The notes beneath the pieces were generated by a model that was given only the letters and a program-made list of their open reading frames with translations, had not been told where the DNA came from and did not search any database. DNA of 64,000 bases, from contig JAKQNP010000021.1 of NCBI GenBank assembly GCA_029565675.1, positions 1 to 64,000 on the forward strand, written 5' to 3'. This DNA comes from a bacterium (GTDB lineage Bacteria; Zhuqueibacterota; Zhuqueibacteria; Residuimicrobiales; Oceaniaggregativiventaceae). Shown here piece after piece: positions 16,071 through 25,242 of the stretch. Every line of letters starts with the position of its first letter. Position 1 is the first letter of the stretch. Made by a program: the position numbers and the translations under genes.

Positions 16071-17360
16071 ATGATCTGGTTTTTTTTGTTGAGCGGTCTT
16101 TTCCTGGGGTGGTCGCTGGGTGCCAACGATGCAGCGAATGTGTTCGGCACCGCGGTAGGATCGCGTATGGTCAGATTTAAAACGGCCGCTTGCATCGCCA
16201 GCCTGTTCGTGATTCTTGGAGCGGTTTTTGGCGGTCACGGCACCACCAAAACTCTGACCGCTCTGGGAGCGGTCAATGCCATGGCCGGATCCTTCACCGT
16301 TGCACTCATGGCCGGGGTTACCGTGGCATTCATGACCCGAACCAATTTGCCGGTATCGACCACCCAGGCCATCGTCGGTGCCATCGTCGGCTGGAATTTT
16401 TTTACCCACTCATCCACGGACTATAACATTTTGGGAAAAATTGTGGCCACGTGGGTCATGTCGCCTTTAATTTCGGCGCTGTTTGCCATGGCGCTCTATC
16501 TCCTTTTCAAAAAATACCTGGACAAAGCCCCGATTCACATGCTGCAACGCGATGCCTATACGAGGGCTGGACTGATTGTGGTCGGTGCCCTGGGTTCCTA
16601 TGGCCTCGGCGCCAACAACATCGCCAACGTGATGGGTGTATTCGTATCCGCTTCGCCATTCAGCAATATCGACTTGTTCGGCATCACTACTTTTCATGGC
16701 ACCCAGCAGCTGTTCCTGTTGGGCGCACTGGCGATTGCGGTCGGCATTTTTACCTATTCCTATCGCATGATGGATACATTGGGCAATGTGATCTTTAAGC
16801 TTACCCCGGTCCTGGCGCTGATCGTGGTCCTGGCCCATTCTATGGTGCTGCTCATTTTTGCGTCAAAAGGTTTAAAAGTGTTTATGCAGTCTCTTCACCT
16901 GCCCACCTTGCCATTGGTGCCGGTTTCGAGTTCACAGGCCATCATCGGCGCAATTCTGGGAGTCGGCATCATCAAGGGAGGCAGGGGAGTGAATTATAAA
17001 CTGCTGGGCAAAATTGCCCTGGGCTGGATTCTCACCCCGGTCGTGGCCGCCGCATGCACATTCGTCGCCTTGTTTTTTGTTCAGAATGTTTTTGAACAGC
17101 CCGTGATTCTGAAGACAACCGTCCCGGCTGAGCAACGACAAGAGGTAAATGCCGAGAACGGCAACAGCCCGACAGCAACTCTGCCGGCTGAAATTAACCA
17201 GGCGCTTGGGGTGAAAGAGATGTGGTCGCCGATTTTTCACCAACCCTGGGACTCGTCTGTCTATTCTCCGATCAGTCGGCCGGCTGTTTTTCCCAAAACT
17301 GAATCTATAACCGACAACCGTCAAATTCACCACCATCCATTAAAAAAACGAGAGGAGTGA
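16071..17360 (+). CDS. pit: Pit-family inorganic phosphate permease
   Basis: A 429-residue PiT/PHO4 transporter. The duplicated family signature appears as GANDAANVFGTAVGSRMV near the N-terminus and GANNIANVMGVFV near residue 180. About 10 membrane segments surround a middle cytoplasmic loop, and a polar C-terminal extension of about 75 residues (after about 355) is unusual and of unknown use. It moves phosphate with H+ or Na+. The ATG at 16071 is preferred over TTG at 16065 because the upstream AAGAG has proper spacing. The porin gene begins 2 bp after its stop, so DUF47, Pit and porin are one unit. Confidence 0.93.
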   Translation: MIWFFLLSGLFLGWSLGANDAANVFGTAVGSRMVRFKTAACIASLFVILGAVFGGHGTTKTLTALGAVNAMAGSFTVALMAGVTVAFMTRTNLPVSTTQAIVGAIVGWNFFTHSSTDYNILGKIVATWVMSPLISALFAMALYLLFKKYLDKAPIHMLQRDAYTRAGLIVVGALGSYGLGANNIANVMGVFVSASPFSNIDLFGITTFHGTQQLFLLGALAIAVGIFTYSYRMMDTLGNVIFKLTPVLALIVVLAHSMVLLIFASKGLKVFMQSLHLPTLPLVPVSSSQAIIGAILGVGIIKGGRGVNYKLLGKIALGWILTPVVAAACTFVALFFVQNVFEQPVILKTTVPAEQRQEVNAENGNSPTATLPAEINQALGVKEMWSPIFHQPWDSSVYSPISRPAVFPKTESITDNRQIHHHPLKKREE

Positions 17361-17362
17361 TC

Positions 17363-18640
17363 ATGAACAAACGCAACCATTTGTTTGAGTTTACGGTGGC
17401 CCTGTTCTTGCTGTTCGCCGCTGTGCTGACGGCACAGGACGCCAAAGTGCCAGGTGGAGACAACAAGATTCCGCTCGGTACGGAAGTCCGCAACGGCAAG
17501 CTGTTGTTCGAGAGTGAAGACAAATCGTTTCTGTATTGGTTCGACTCGCGCATCCAGTTTGACGGCGCATTTTATTTTGGCAGCAAAAACGAGATGAGCA
17601 ACGGCACCCATTTTCGCAGATTGGTCTTCGCGATGAAAACCTCTTTTTATAACGACTGGCAGGCGGAATTCGATTTCGATCTGGCTGAAGGAGAGGCGGG
17701 CGAGCGGGGAATCGAATTGCGCGATATGTGGATCAAGTATACGGTCCCCAATGCCAACATGTCTTTTCAGGTCGGCCATTTCAAAGAACCCTTTGGCCTG
17801 GAACGGTTGAACAGCTCGCGGCTGCTGCTCTTTTTGGAACGCGCAACACCCTCCAGCGCTTTTGCCATGGGCCGCAGAGTCGGTTTTTCCGGCCGTTACT
17901 GGAACAACGTTGGCCAGATCACCGGCGCGATCATGGGACACGAGCCCGGCACACGCATCGATAAGGGACAGCGCGACGAGGGTTATTCGACCAATGTGCG
18001 CCTCACGCTGGCTCCCGTGAACCATCACGGCAAAAATCTGCATATCGGTGGCGCCTGGTCCTACAAAATCCCGGATGCGGTCTCTGATTTGCCCGAAAAC
18101 ACGATCGAGATCAGTTCCAGACATGAAACTTATGTGAGCAATCCCAAATTGCTGCACACCGGCGACATCAAAGATGTCAACTATTACACGCGTTACGGTG
18201 CAGAAATGCTGGCTGTCCATGGCCCCTTGTATTTTCAAACCGAAGCGATGGGATTGACCGTCGAGAGATGGTACGATCAACCGCAGGTCAAGCTCAAAGG
18301 CGGCTATGCCATGCTCGCCTGGGTGGTAACCGGCGAGACCCGCTACTATTATATCGATGAAGGCGAAATTGGCCCGATCGAAAAACCGAAACACTCCTGG
18401 GGTGCTTTGGAATTGGCCGCCCGGTTCAGCACCCTGGATCTGAATGATCTGGACGCCGGTATTCACGGCGGCAAATCCCTGCAGTGGATGCTGGGCGTGA
18501 ACTATTATCCCAATCCCAATATCAAACTGCAGTTCAATTACTCCCAGGTCGATTTTGACCAGTATGCCACGCGCAAGGGCAATCTGATCGGCGACGATGA
18601 TCATTCGTTCATCCAGTTCAGATTCCAGGCTTCATTCTAA
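17363..18640 (+). CDS. Phosphate-selective porin (OprP/OprO-like)
   Basis: A 425-residue outer-membrane barrel. A signal peptide (about 1-24, ending LTAQ) is followed by the OprP/OprO pattern: FDSRIQFDGAFYF, then a first strand pair with FRRLVFAMKTSFYNDWQAEF, VGHFKEPFGLERL, and a terminal aromatic strand FIQFRFQASF typical of BamA-recognised porins. OprP-type trimers bring phosphate or pyrophosphate across the outer membrane. Lysine ladders cannot be checked from sequence alone. GAGGAG lies 6-7 nt before the ATG. Its fusion-like proximity to Pit supports phosphate as substrate. Confidence 0.9.
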   Translation: MNKRNHLFEFTVALFLLFAAVLTAQDAKVPGGDNKIPLGTEVRNGKLLFESEDKSFLYWFDSRIQFDGAFYFGSKNEMSNGTHFRRLVFAMKTSFYNDWQAEFDFDLAEGEAGERGIELRDMWIKYTVPNANMSFQVGHFKEPFGLERLNSSRLLLFLERATPSSAFAMGRRVGFSGRYWNNVGQITGAIMGHEPGTRIDKGQRDEGYSTNVRLTLAPVNHHGKNLHIGGAWSYKIPDAVSDLPENTIEISSRHETYVSNPKLLHTGDIKDVNYYTRYGAEMLAVHGPLYFQTEAMGLTVERWYDQPQVKLKGGYAMLAWVVTGETRYYYIDEGEIGPIEKPKHSWGALELAARFSTLDLNDLDAGIHGGKSLQWMLGVNYYPNPNIKLQFNYSQVDFDQYATRKGNLIGDDDHSFIQFRFQASF

Positions 18641-18656
18641 AAGAGGAGTCATTCTC

Positions 18657-19160
18657 ATGAAAAATCGCATTGTTTTGCTTGTTGTTGCCACTCTCGTGGC
18701 TTTGTGTCTGATGTCCTGCTCGCGCGAGGCGCCGGCGATCATGGAGCCGATCGTGTTGGGAGAAGTCATGATGAACGAAGCCTATTCCCGAGGGGTACCT
18801 GATACTCCTGATTGGGTCGAGCTCTATAATTCCTCCAGTGTCGCCGTCAGTTTGACCGGGTACAAGATCTATGATCCAGGCGGCAATGCCGGCAGCAAGC
18901 CCAAAAAAGAGTTTCCCGCAGATGCTTCGATCCCCGGCAAGGGATATTATGTGATCGTCGTTGATACACCGGATGAAAGCGGTTTTGGTCTGTCCAGCGG
19001 CGGCGACGAAATCTGGCTTGAAGACAACACCGGCACGGTCATCGACTATGTAACAATCACGGCGATGTCAGAAACCCAATCCTACTCGCGGATCCCAAAC
19101 GGCAGTGAGACCTGGCAACTCTCCAACACCATCACCCGTGGCGCTGAAAATCAACCATAA
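18657..19160 (+). CDS. Lamin-tail-domain lipoprotein
   Basis: A 167-residue lipoprotein (lipobox LMSC, Cys about 21) with one lamin-tail (LTD) domain: MMNEAYSRG, DWVELYNSSS, LTGYKIYDPGG, YYVIVVDT, FGLSSGGDEIWL, and closing ITRGAENQP. Bacterial LTDs are immunoglobulin-like surface modules often found with extracellular hydrolases. It is nearly identical in layout to each of the three repeats in the 20035 gene, so the two are paralogues. AAGAGGAG precedes the ATG, 16 bp after the porin stop. Confidence 0.85.
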   Translation: MKNRIVLLVVATLVALCLMSCSREAPAIMEPIVLGEVMMNEAYSRGVPDTPDWVELYNSSSVAVSLTGYKIYDPGGNAGSKPKKEFPADASIPGKGYYVIVVDTPDESGFGLSSGGDEIWLEDNTGTVIDYVTITAMSETQSYSRIPNGSETWQLSNTITRGAENQP

Positions 19161-19210
19161 TGAGGGGGGGGCGTCTGTGACTGGCGCAGGCGCCTCTTTA
19201 GACCACAGTT

Positions 19211-19960
19211 ATGAATAAAAGTCTGCTTTTTTTGGTCTGTATTTGTTGTTTGCGGGGATGCTCACGTCCGGAAGCAGCCCTGGAACCCGAATCGACAGAT
19301 TTGACCGTCCTGCAGCCCATTGCCGCGATCGATCTGGCACCCAATATCCCTGAACCTTCGGGATTGGCCTTCAATCGCAAAAACAATACGCTGATGGTGG
19401 TCTCTGACGCGAAATCCGATATCTTTGAAATCGATTTTTCCGGATCGATCAAAAACAAGATCGCCACAACCAGCACCGATCTGGAGGGCGTCGCCATAAC
19501 CCAGAACGGCGATACCCTCTATGTGGTTGAAGAGCGCAATCAACGGGTGGTCTCGTATGCCCAAAACGGGCAACGCCTCAATTCCATTACTGTGCGTGTA
19601 GCCACAAGCGATAACAGCGCCCTGGAAGGCATTGCCATCGACAATCGCCGTCATCTCTTTGTGCTCAACGAAAAGAGCCCGCGTTTGCTGCTCGAATTTG
19701 TCGGTTCTGCTGAGGTCAGCAGAAAAGAAATAACTGCGGTAAAGGACCTCTCAGGCATCTGCTACGATGAATCGAACGACGGTTTGTGGATCATCAGCGA
19801 TGAGTCCCAAAAGATCATCTCGATTTCCAAAACCGGTATTTTGCTGGGAGAGTGGCTGGTCCCCTTTGATAAAGGTGAAGGAATCGCTTTTGCCAACGGC
19901 AAGATGTATATTGTCAATGACGACGACGGCAAACTCTATGTATTCGATGTCCCGAGTTGA
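19211..19960 (+). CDS. SdiA-regulated/phytase-like beta-propeller lipoprotein
   Basis: A 249-residue protein with a lipobox (LRGC, C17) and a six-bladed propeller of the SdiA-regulated (YjiK) type, related to 3-phytase propellers. Blade motifs are EPSGLAFNRKNNTLMVVSD, DLEGVAITQNGDTLYVVEE, ALEGIAIDNRRHLFVLNE, DLSGICYDESNDGLWIISD and GEGIAFANGKMYIVND. The acidic loop residues (SD, EE, NE, SD, ND) could bind calcium. A phosphoesterase role would suit the phosphate locus but is inference; many members are catalytically untested. Confidence 0.8.
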   Translation: MNKSLLFLVCICCLRGCSRPEAALEPESTDLTVLQPIAAIDLAPNIPEPSGLAFNRKNNTLMVVSDAKSDIFEIDFSGSIKNKIATTSTDLEGVAITQNGDTLYVVEERNQRVVSYAQNGQRLNSITVRVATSDNSALEGIAIDNRRHLFVLNEKSPRLLLEFVGSAEVSRKEITAVKDLSGICYDESNDGLWIISDESQKIISISKTGILLGEWLVPFDKGEGIAFANGKMYIVNDDDGKLYVFDVPS

Positions 19961-20034
19961 ATGATCATTGGGGATAGCGCTTGCACGTCAGATTTAAATT
20001 CTCTAATTTACAGATTATTAACCAGGAGGAAATC

Positions 20035-21588
20035 ATGAATAGAAACTTGTTATTGGCTGCTTTTCTGTTTGCTCTGGTCTTTTTTGTCTGGACCAGCGGC
20101 TCATTTGCCGCCATCGTGCTAAACGAAGCCTATAGCCGCGGCACGGAAGAGAGTCCGGATTGGGTGGAAGTCTACAACGATACAGATGAACCGGTCGACA
20201 TCAGCGGCTATAAGATTTATGACGGCGGCGGACAATCCGGCAGCAAACCCAAAAAAGAGTTCCCCGCTGGCGCGGTGGTGCCGGCTTTTGGTGTTTATGT
20301 CATTACCGTTGACGACACCGGCGCGGACAGCGATTTTGGACTTTCCAGTGGCGGCGACGATATCTGGTTGGAAAACGCTGGCGGCACGGTTATTGACCAT
20401 GTCACCATCCCAGCTATGGCAGAAACCGAATCATATCAAAGAATTCCAGACGGGGGCGATTGGAAGCTGGTGAGCCCCATTACCCGCGGCACCTCGAATA
20501 TCCCGGTCAAGATGAACGAAGCCTACTCGCGGGGCAGCGATGAAAGTCCCGACTGGATCGAGCTTTACAACAGTGCCTCTGATACCGTCGACATCAGTGG
20601 ATATCGGATTTATGATAACGGCGGTCAACAGGGCACCAAGCCCAAAAAAGTGGTTCCCGACGGCACCACAATTTTGCCCAAGGGATTCTTTGTTATCGTG
20701 ACGGATAATACCGGCGATGATGCGGATTTTGGCCTGGGCAGCGGCGGCGACAAGGTGTGGTTGGAAGACAGCACCGGTGTTGTTGTCGATTCTGTCAGTT
20801 TCGGCGCCCTGGAACCGAACCAAAGCTACAGCCGAATCCCGGACGGAGGTACCTGGCGGACGGTCAGCAATGTGACACGCGGTACGTCAAATGCACCGGT
20901 TGTGATGAACGAAGCCTACTCCAGAGGCAGTGATGAAGATCCGGACTGGATCGAACTCTACAACCACAGCGATAACACCGTCGATATCAGCGGCTACCGG
21001 ATTTACGACAATGGCGGCCAGCAGGGCACCAAGCCCAAAAAAGTGGTTCCTGCCGGCACCACAATTCTGCCCGGTGGCTTTTTTGTTATCGTGACCGATA
21101 ATACGGGCGATGACGCGGATTTTGGCCTCAGCAGCGGCGGCGACAAGGTATGGTTGGAAGATTCTTCGGGTGTCATTGTCGACTATGTTGAATTCGGGGC
21201 ACTGGAACCGACTCAAAGCTACAGCCGCATTCCAGACGGCGGTGTCTGGCAAGTGGTGAGCAACATCACCCGCGGTGCCTCCAATGAAGGCGGAACCGCT
21301 GTCCACGGACGCGATGCGGTGATCACCGATTTCAGCCTGCAGCAGAATTATCCCAATCCCTTCAATCCGACCACCCGGATTGCCTTCAATCTGGAAAAGG
21401 CCGGGAATGTCCGCCTGGCGATCTATAACCTTTCCGGACAGTTGATCAAAGAGGTTGTTAACGCCAAACTGGCTTCCGGCAGCCATCAATTCACTTTCGA
21501 TGGCGCCGGTCTTGCCAGCGGAGTTTATCTCTATTCGCTGCAAACCTCAGAGGCCAAGGTCAGCAAACGCATGCTGTTGATGAAATAG
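20035..21588 (+). CDS. Secreted triple lamin-tail-domain protein with C-terminal sorting domain
   Basis: A 517-residue exported protein. A signal peptide (1-25, ending SFA) precedes three lamin-tail domains of about 134 residues each (about 26-160, 160-295, 295-430), with repeated NEAYSRGxxExPDW, DISGYxIYDxGGQ and ITRGxSN signatures. The C-terminus (about 440-517) is the FlgD-like Por/T9SS-type sorting domain (LQQNYPNPFNPTTRIAF, VYLYSLQ, SKRMLLMK). It should be secreted or surface-held. AGGAGG stands 6-7 nt before the ATG. Domain copies 2 and 3 are very similar in DNA, pointing to recent internal duplication. The exact role is unknown. Confidence 0.88.
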   Translation: MNRNLLLAAFLFALVFFVWTSGSFAAIVLNEAYSRGTEESPDWVEVYNDTDEPVDISGYKIYDGGGQSGSKPKKEFPAGAVVPAFGVYVITVDDTGADSDFGLSSGGDDIWLENAGGTVIDHVTIPAMAETESYQRIPDGGDWKLVSPITRGTSNIPVKMNEAYSRGSDESPDWIELYNSASDTVDISGYRIYDNGGQQGTKPKKVVPDGTTILPKGFFVIVTDNTGDDADFGLGSGGDKVWLEDSTGVVVDSVSFGALEPNQSYSRIPDGGTWRTVSNVTRGTSNAPVVMNEAYSRGSDEDPDWIELYNHSDNTVDISGYRIYDNGGQQGTKPKKVVPAGTTILPGGFFVIVTDNTGDDADFGLSSGGDKVWLEDSSGVIVDYVEFGALEPTQSYSRIPDGGVWQVVSNITRGASNEGGTAVHGRDAVITDFSLQQNYPNPFNPTTRIAFNLEKAGNVRLAIYNLSGQLIKEVVNAKLASGSHQFTFDGAGLASGVYLYSLQTSEAKVSKRMLLMK

Positions 21589-21616
21589 GCCCATTGCAGC
21601 TCGAATGCAATTCATC

Positions 21617-21650
21617 AAGCCCGCGGTTTGAATACCGCGGGCTTTTTTTT
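21617..21650 (+). terminator. Rho-independent terminator of the phosphate locus
   Basis: An AGCCCGCGGT stem pairs with ACCGCGGGCT across a short loop, followed by eight or more T residues. It lies about 30 bp after the last gene of the plus-strand run. Confidence 0.93.
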
Positions 21651-21783
21651 GTGTGCTCGACACCGATCAAATTCAAGGTGGTCAACAAGGTGGTGTATGG
21701 TCGAAAAGAATGAAAACAGAGTTGCAGCGCAGTGAATCTGCGAGGGCAATGATTTCGCTTGCAAAAGGTTTCGATCAAGTTGT

Positions 21784-21925
21784 ACCCAGATTCGGTGTTA
21801 ACCGAATCAATAATCATTCAATCACTTGTTTCTTATGCGGTTGCACAAATGGCAGTTTTCATCCCCTGTGTATTGCTATCAAATTGATATTATGTGAGAT
21901 ACGGTGCTTCGCACCGAATCCGGGT
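21784..21925 (+). mobile_element. MITE-like element, copy C (142 bp)
   Basis: Full 142-bp element with ends ACCCAGATTCGGTG and CACCGAATCCGGGT, the left end folding as GATTCGGT-GTTA-ACCGAATC. The 3-bp direct repeat TGT flanks it (21781-21783 and 21926-21928). It is clearly alignable over its length to the reverse complement of copy A. It sits between two convergent genes. Confidence 0.83.
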
Positions 21926-21992
21926 TGTAGGATTGACACGCTAGATGATGAGTGTGGATTGGCGGTTTGAGGATTGCATCAACGGATTTGCT

Positions 21993-24182
21993 TCAGGCTT
22001 GCGACGAAACATCTCCCGCATTGTAGACCAGAATCACATCGCCGGGCAGGGCGACGATTTCATTCAGCATCGGATCGAGTTCGGTTTCGATGTCGCCGTC
22101 CGGTGGTTCAAAACCGGCGAACAGCACCGCAGACGGCTGCAACTGTTCGCGCACCGCTTGCAGCGGGTCATCGGTCGGCAGAACAACGATTTCGGCTTGA
22201 ATGCGCGCCAAAGTCAGCGTTTTCTCCAGCTCTTCTCTGACGTTCTGCAAATCCGCCTTGGGGGCTACTGTGCGCAGGATGCGCAGCGGGTTGTGTCGCC
22301 ATTCGCGGTTTTGCCGCAGGAGAAAACCGACCAGCAACATCAATTCGCCGTTCCTGGCGTCGTTCCACCAAACATTGATGGCGCCGCTCGGCACTTGCCA
22401 CTCTTCCTGCGCCTGGCAGCATCCCACGACGAACATGCTTTTCTTCATTTTTTTGGCCAGACTGAGAATGAGCGCAAATACGGTGCTTTTGCTCGCTTCC
22501 TGGCTCCAGCCGATCAACAGGGTGTTGGGTTTGAGTCCGCCGAGCCCATGGCATTGCAACAGAGCTTTGAGGGCATCGGAAAAGCTTTCATCCGCCACCA
22601 CCACGGGAAAGGCGGGCAGTTCTTCTTCGCGGATGAATTTGCGCATCAGTTTCTCCGCTTCCTGCCGGCGTACGAAGCGATCTTCCAGATCCCCGCTGAT
22701 GATCTGCGCCAGGGAAACAATGCCGCGATCTGCTGACAGATGACAGGCATAGCGAACCAGGTGGAGCCGGTTGTAGGCGCCGCCGCTAAGGGCGAGAATG
22801 ACCGGCCGCCAGTTCTTCGGATGGTAGTCCTCTTTCTCCAGGCGCAAAAGCGCCTTGCGCGCCCGTTGAAATGCCAGGCCGCTGTGCAGATCACCCCACT
22901 GGACCATGATTTCCGCCCGCGTGATGAACAGAAACATTGCACCTGCAAGCAGGATCGATATCGCACTCCAGAGGGGATTGATCAGGAACATAACCACCAA
23001 TGATCCGGCTGCTCCCAGCAGGGCTGCAGACCAGTGGTGCAGATGGAAAGCCGGACGAAAGCTGGGATTGTGGGTAATCATCTCGTAAAAACAGGCCAGA
23101 TTGACCGTGCCATAGGTCAACAGAAAAAACATGGTGATCACCGGAGCGACCGTGTCGAGATCACCCGCCAAAATGCCCAACTGGGCGATGATGAAGGTCA
23201 GGATGATCGCCCGCCGCGGTTCGTTCGACGGTCCGCTGCCCCACCCCAGATGCCTCAACCCTTTGAACACATTGTCACGCGCAAAAGCCTGGATGATGCG
23301 CGGCGCACCCATCATGCTGCCCAGTGCGGATGACAGGGTGGCGCTAAACACCCCGGCGTAGATCAAGGCGCCAGACCAGGCTGTCTCTTTCATGACAAAG
23401 CGGTCGCTGACGAGAACATCCCGGCTGTTGCTCCCTGCCAGAAATATTGCGATAATTACATAGAGTACTGTGGTGAATCCAACAGCCATCAGCGTTCCCC
23501 GCGGGATGGCGCGGCTGGGTTCACGCAGATCGCCGGACATGTTGACGCCGGCCATGATTCCGGTGACCGCCGGAAAAAACAGAGCGAAAACCGTAAAAAA
23601 GGTGTGTTTTTCGGTCCAAGTGGCTGACCAATTGACTTGCAAATTCATGGCCGAAAAGTTTAGCGCTGCACCGACCATGAACGAGGAAAGCGAGAGCAGC
23701 AATATCGCCAGGATGCCGTATTGGAGGCGGATGGTCCATCCGGCACCGATAAAGACCGATACAAAAACCACCACGTTGGTCAACGTGGCCAACAGCCGGA
23801 AGGAGATCCCAAGATTCGGAAACGCGGAAAAAACAGCTTCGCTAAAGCCCACAACGTAGAGAGTCACCGCTACCGCCTGGGCGATGTAGAAAAAAACGGC
23901 GATAACGCCGCCAAATTCCACTCCCAAACTCCGACTGATCAAGTAATAGGCGCCCCCGCCCTTGACTTGCATGTTGGTGGCAATCGAAGAAAGCGACAGA
24001 CCCGTGATCAATGAAATGGAAGTGGCGGCGAGCAAAATCAACAGCGCCTGTCCAAGACCGGCATAACCGACCACCTGGGCATAGCGCAAAAAGACGATAA
24101 CGCCGAGAATGGTCAGCACGCTCGGCGTAAAAACACCGCCGAACGTGCTGAATTTTGTTGGTTGGGAATCAGAATTTTTCAA
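21993..24182 (-). CDS. APC-superfamily permease, cation-chloride-cotransporter-like
   Basis: A 729-residue protein. The first 440 residues hold about 12 hydrophobic segments with the amino acid-polyamine-cation and CCC-type pattern (FSTFGGVFTPSVLTILGVIVF, KGGGAYYLISRSLGVEFGG, FFPAVTGIMAGVNMSGDLR). The last 290 form a soluble cytoplasmic domain (PVILALSGG, LLIGWS, LFAGFEPPDGD) resembling the C-terminal domain of sodium/potassium-chloride cotransporters and their USP-like folds. The ion specificity cannot be read off. It is a single gene on the minus strand, convergent with the phosphate locus. Confidence 0.87.
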   Translation of the reverse strand: MKNSDSQPTKFSTFGGVFTPSVLTILGVIVFLRYAQVVGYAGLGQALLILLAATSISLITGLSLSSIATNMQVKGGGAYYLISRSLGVEFGGVIAVFFYIAQAVAVTLYVVGFSEAVFSAFPNLGISFRLLATLTNVVVFVSVFIGAGWTIRLQYGILAILLLSLSSFMVGAALNFSAMNLQVNWSATWTEKHTFFTVFALFFPAVTGIMAGVNMSGDLREPSRAIPRGTLMAVGFTTVLYVIIAIFLAGSNSRDVLVSDRFVMKETAWSGALIYAGVFSATLSSALGSMMGAPRIIQAFARDNVFKGLRHLGWGSGPSNEPRRAIILTFIIAQLGILAGDLDTVAPVITMFFLLTYGTVNLACFYEMITHNPSFRPAFHLHHWSAALLGAAGSLVVMFLINPLWSAISILLAGAMFLFITRAEIMVQWGDLHSGLAFQRARKALLRLEKEDYHPKNWRPVILALSGGAYNRLHLVRYACHLSADRGIVSLAQIISGDLEDRFVRRQEAEKLMRKFIREEELPAFPVVVADESFSDALKALLQCHGLGGLKPNTLLIGWSQEASKSTVFALILSLAKKMKKSMFVVGCCQAQEEWQVPSGAINVWWNDARNGELMLLVGFLLRQNREWRHNPLRILRTVAPKADLQNVREELEKTLTLARIQAEIVVLPTDDPLQAVREQLQPSAVLFAGFEPPDGDIETELDPMLNEIVALPGDVILVYNAGDVSSQA

Positions 24183-24209
24183 ATCGAAGGACCGCCGTTA
24201 TGAACTGTA

Positions 24210-24878
24210 TTATCCCTGGGAGTTTTCCTGGGCGGTTTTTTTCAATTCATCGTTGGCATAGATCGCCACTTCGACCCGGCGGTTCTGCTGACGGCCATCA
24301 ACCGTTGTGTTATCGGCAATCGGCTGAACCTCGCCATACCCTTTGATCGTCAAGCGCGCGGCTTCAACCCCAAGGCTGGTCAGGTAATCGGCAACCGCCT
24401 GGGCGCGTCTGACCGACAAATCCAAATTGTATTCGTCGGGCCCCGTTGAATCCGTATGACCTTCCAGCAAAATGTTGGTGTCACCATATTGAGACAGCGT
24501 TTCAGCAAAGTTGCTCAGCTGTTTGCGGCTTGCAAAACTCAAATCTGCTTTATCGACATCGAACAACAATCCCGAGTCGAAGGTGATTTTGATTCCCTCA
24601 GCCACCCGTTCGATCTGCGCTCCGGCCAACTCTTCCTCGAGCTCAGCCGCTTGTTTGTCCATATAGTTGCCGATGTAGATGCCGGCTGCTCCACCGATCG
24701 CTGCACCCAATATCGCTCCCAGGGCAGTGTTGCCGGTTTGGTGACCGATAACTCCACCGATGGCTGCGCCGGTGGTGGTTCCGATGGCTGCACCTTCCTG
24801 TTTTCCAGTCATGGAAGCACAGCCGAAGCTGACCATGACAATCGCTGCGGTCAACAGCAGCACAAGTGATTTTCTCAT
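24210..24878 (-). CDS. OmpA-family lipoprotein with glycine-zipper segment
   Basis: A 222-residue lipoprotein (lipobox VSFGC). After the signal comes a glycine-zipper segment (about 30-75, AAIGGVIGHQTGNTALGAILG and following) that probably inserts in a membrane. An OmpA-like peptidoglycan-binding domain (about 100-215) carries the LLEGHTDSTGPDEYN pattern and a terminal QQNRRVEVAI. It resembles the YiaD/Pal-like family. The ATG at 24878 has GGAGGGG 6-8 nt upstream. It lies 27 bp beyond the start of the permease gene and may be cotranscribed with it. Confidence 0.9.
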   Translation of the reverse strand: MRKSLVLLLTAAIVMVSFGCASMTGKQEGAAIGTTTGAAIGGVIGHQTGNTALGAILGAAIGGAAGIYIGNYMDKQAAELEEELAGAQIERVAEGIKITFDSGLLFDVDKADLSFASRKQLSNFAETLSQYGDTNILLEGHTDSTGPDEYNLDLSVRRAQAVADYLTSLGVEAARLTIKGYGEVQPIADNTTVDGRQQNRRVEVAIYANDELKKTAQENSQG

Positions 24879-25242
24879 TTTTCCCCTCCACATTGATGAA
24901 TGGTCGATTGGTTTGCGGTCGTTTGTCCGCCTTCCCGGGTAAATTCGTTAGCTAATTGGTGAATCCACCCTCTTTTGTAGAACAAATATCATCCATTGGA
25001 TATTATAGGCAAAAGAATGCAAAGAATCAATAGCAAAATCACCCGGGCTGCCGCCTGCCAGGTGGCATTTGCATAACCTGATGGATGCTCCCTTGCCTGG
25101 TTTGCGATATCTTGTCCTCTGCTGGCTGCCAGTCCGGGTAGATCTAGAGTTTCCAAACAGGGGATACCACTGCAGGCAAATAAACATTTGCTACAGTTAG
25201 ACCTTTTAGCGCCGCAAAGGTTCCTTTTATTGCCGCGATTTT
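24879..25242. other. Intergenic gap, no gene seen
   Basis: 364 bp between the OmpA lipoprotein's 5' end and the fucosidase's 3' end. Only short frames without ribosome sites are present. I found no confident promoter, terminator or repeat here. Confidence 0.4.

Noticed and set aside
19160-19205. GC-rich dyad after the lamin-tail lipoprotein as terminator
   Set aside because: The stem is broken by a G run and the T tract is short; the downstream genes appear to continue the unit.
24959-25200. Possible sigma-54 site (TGGCATTTGCAT near 25058)
   Set aside because: GG and GC are only 5 bp apart instead of 10, so it does not fit the -24/-12 geometry.
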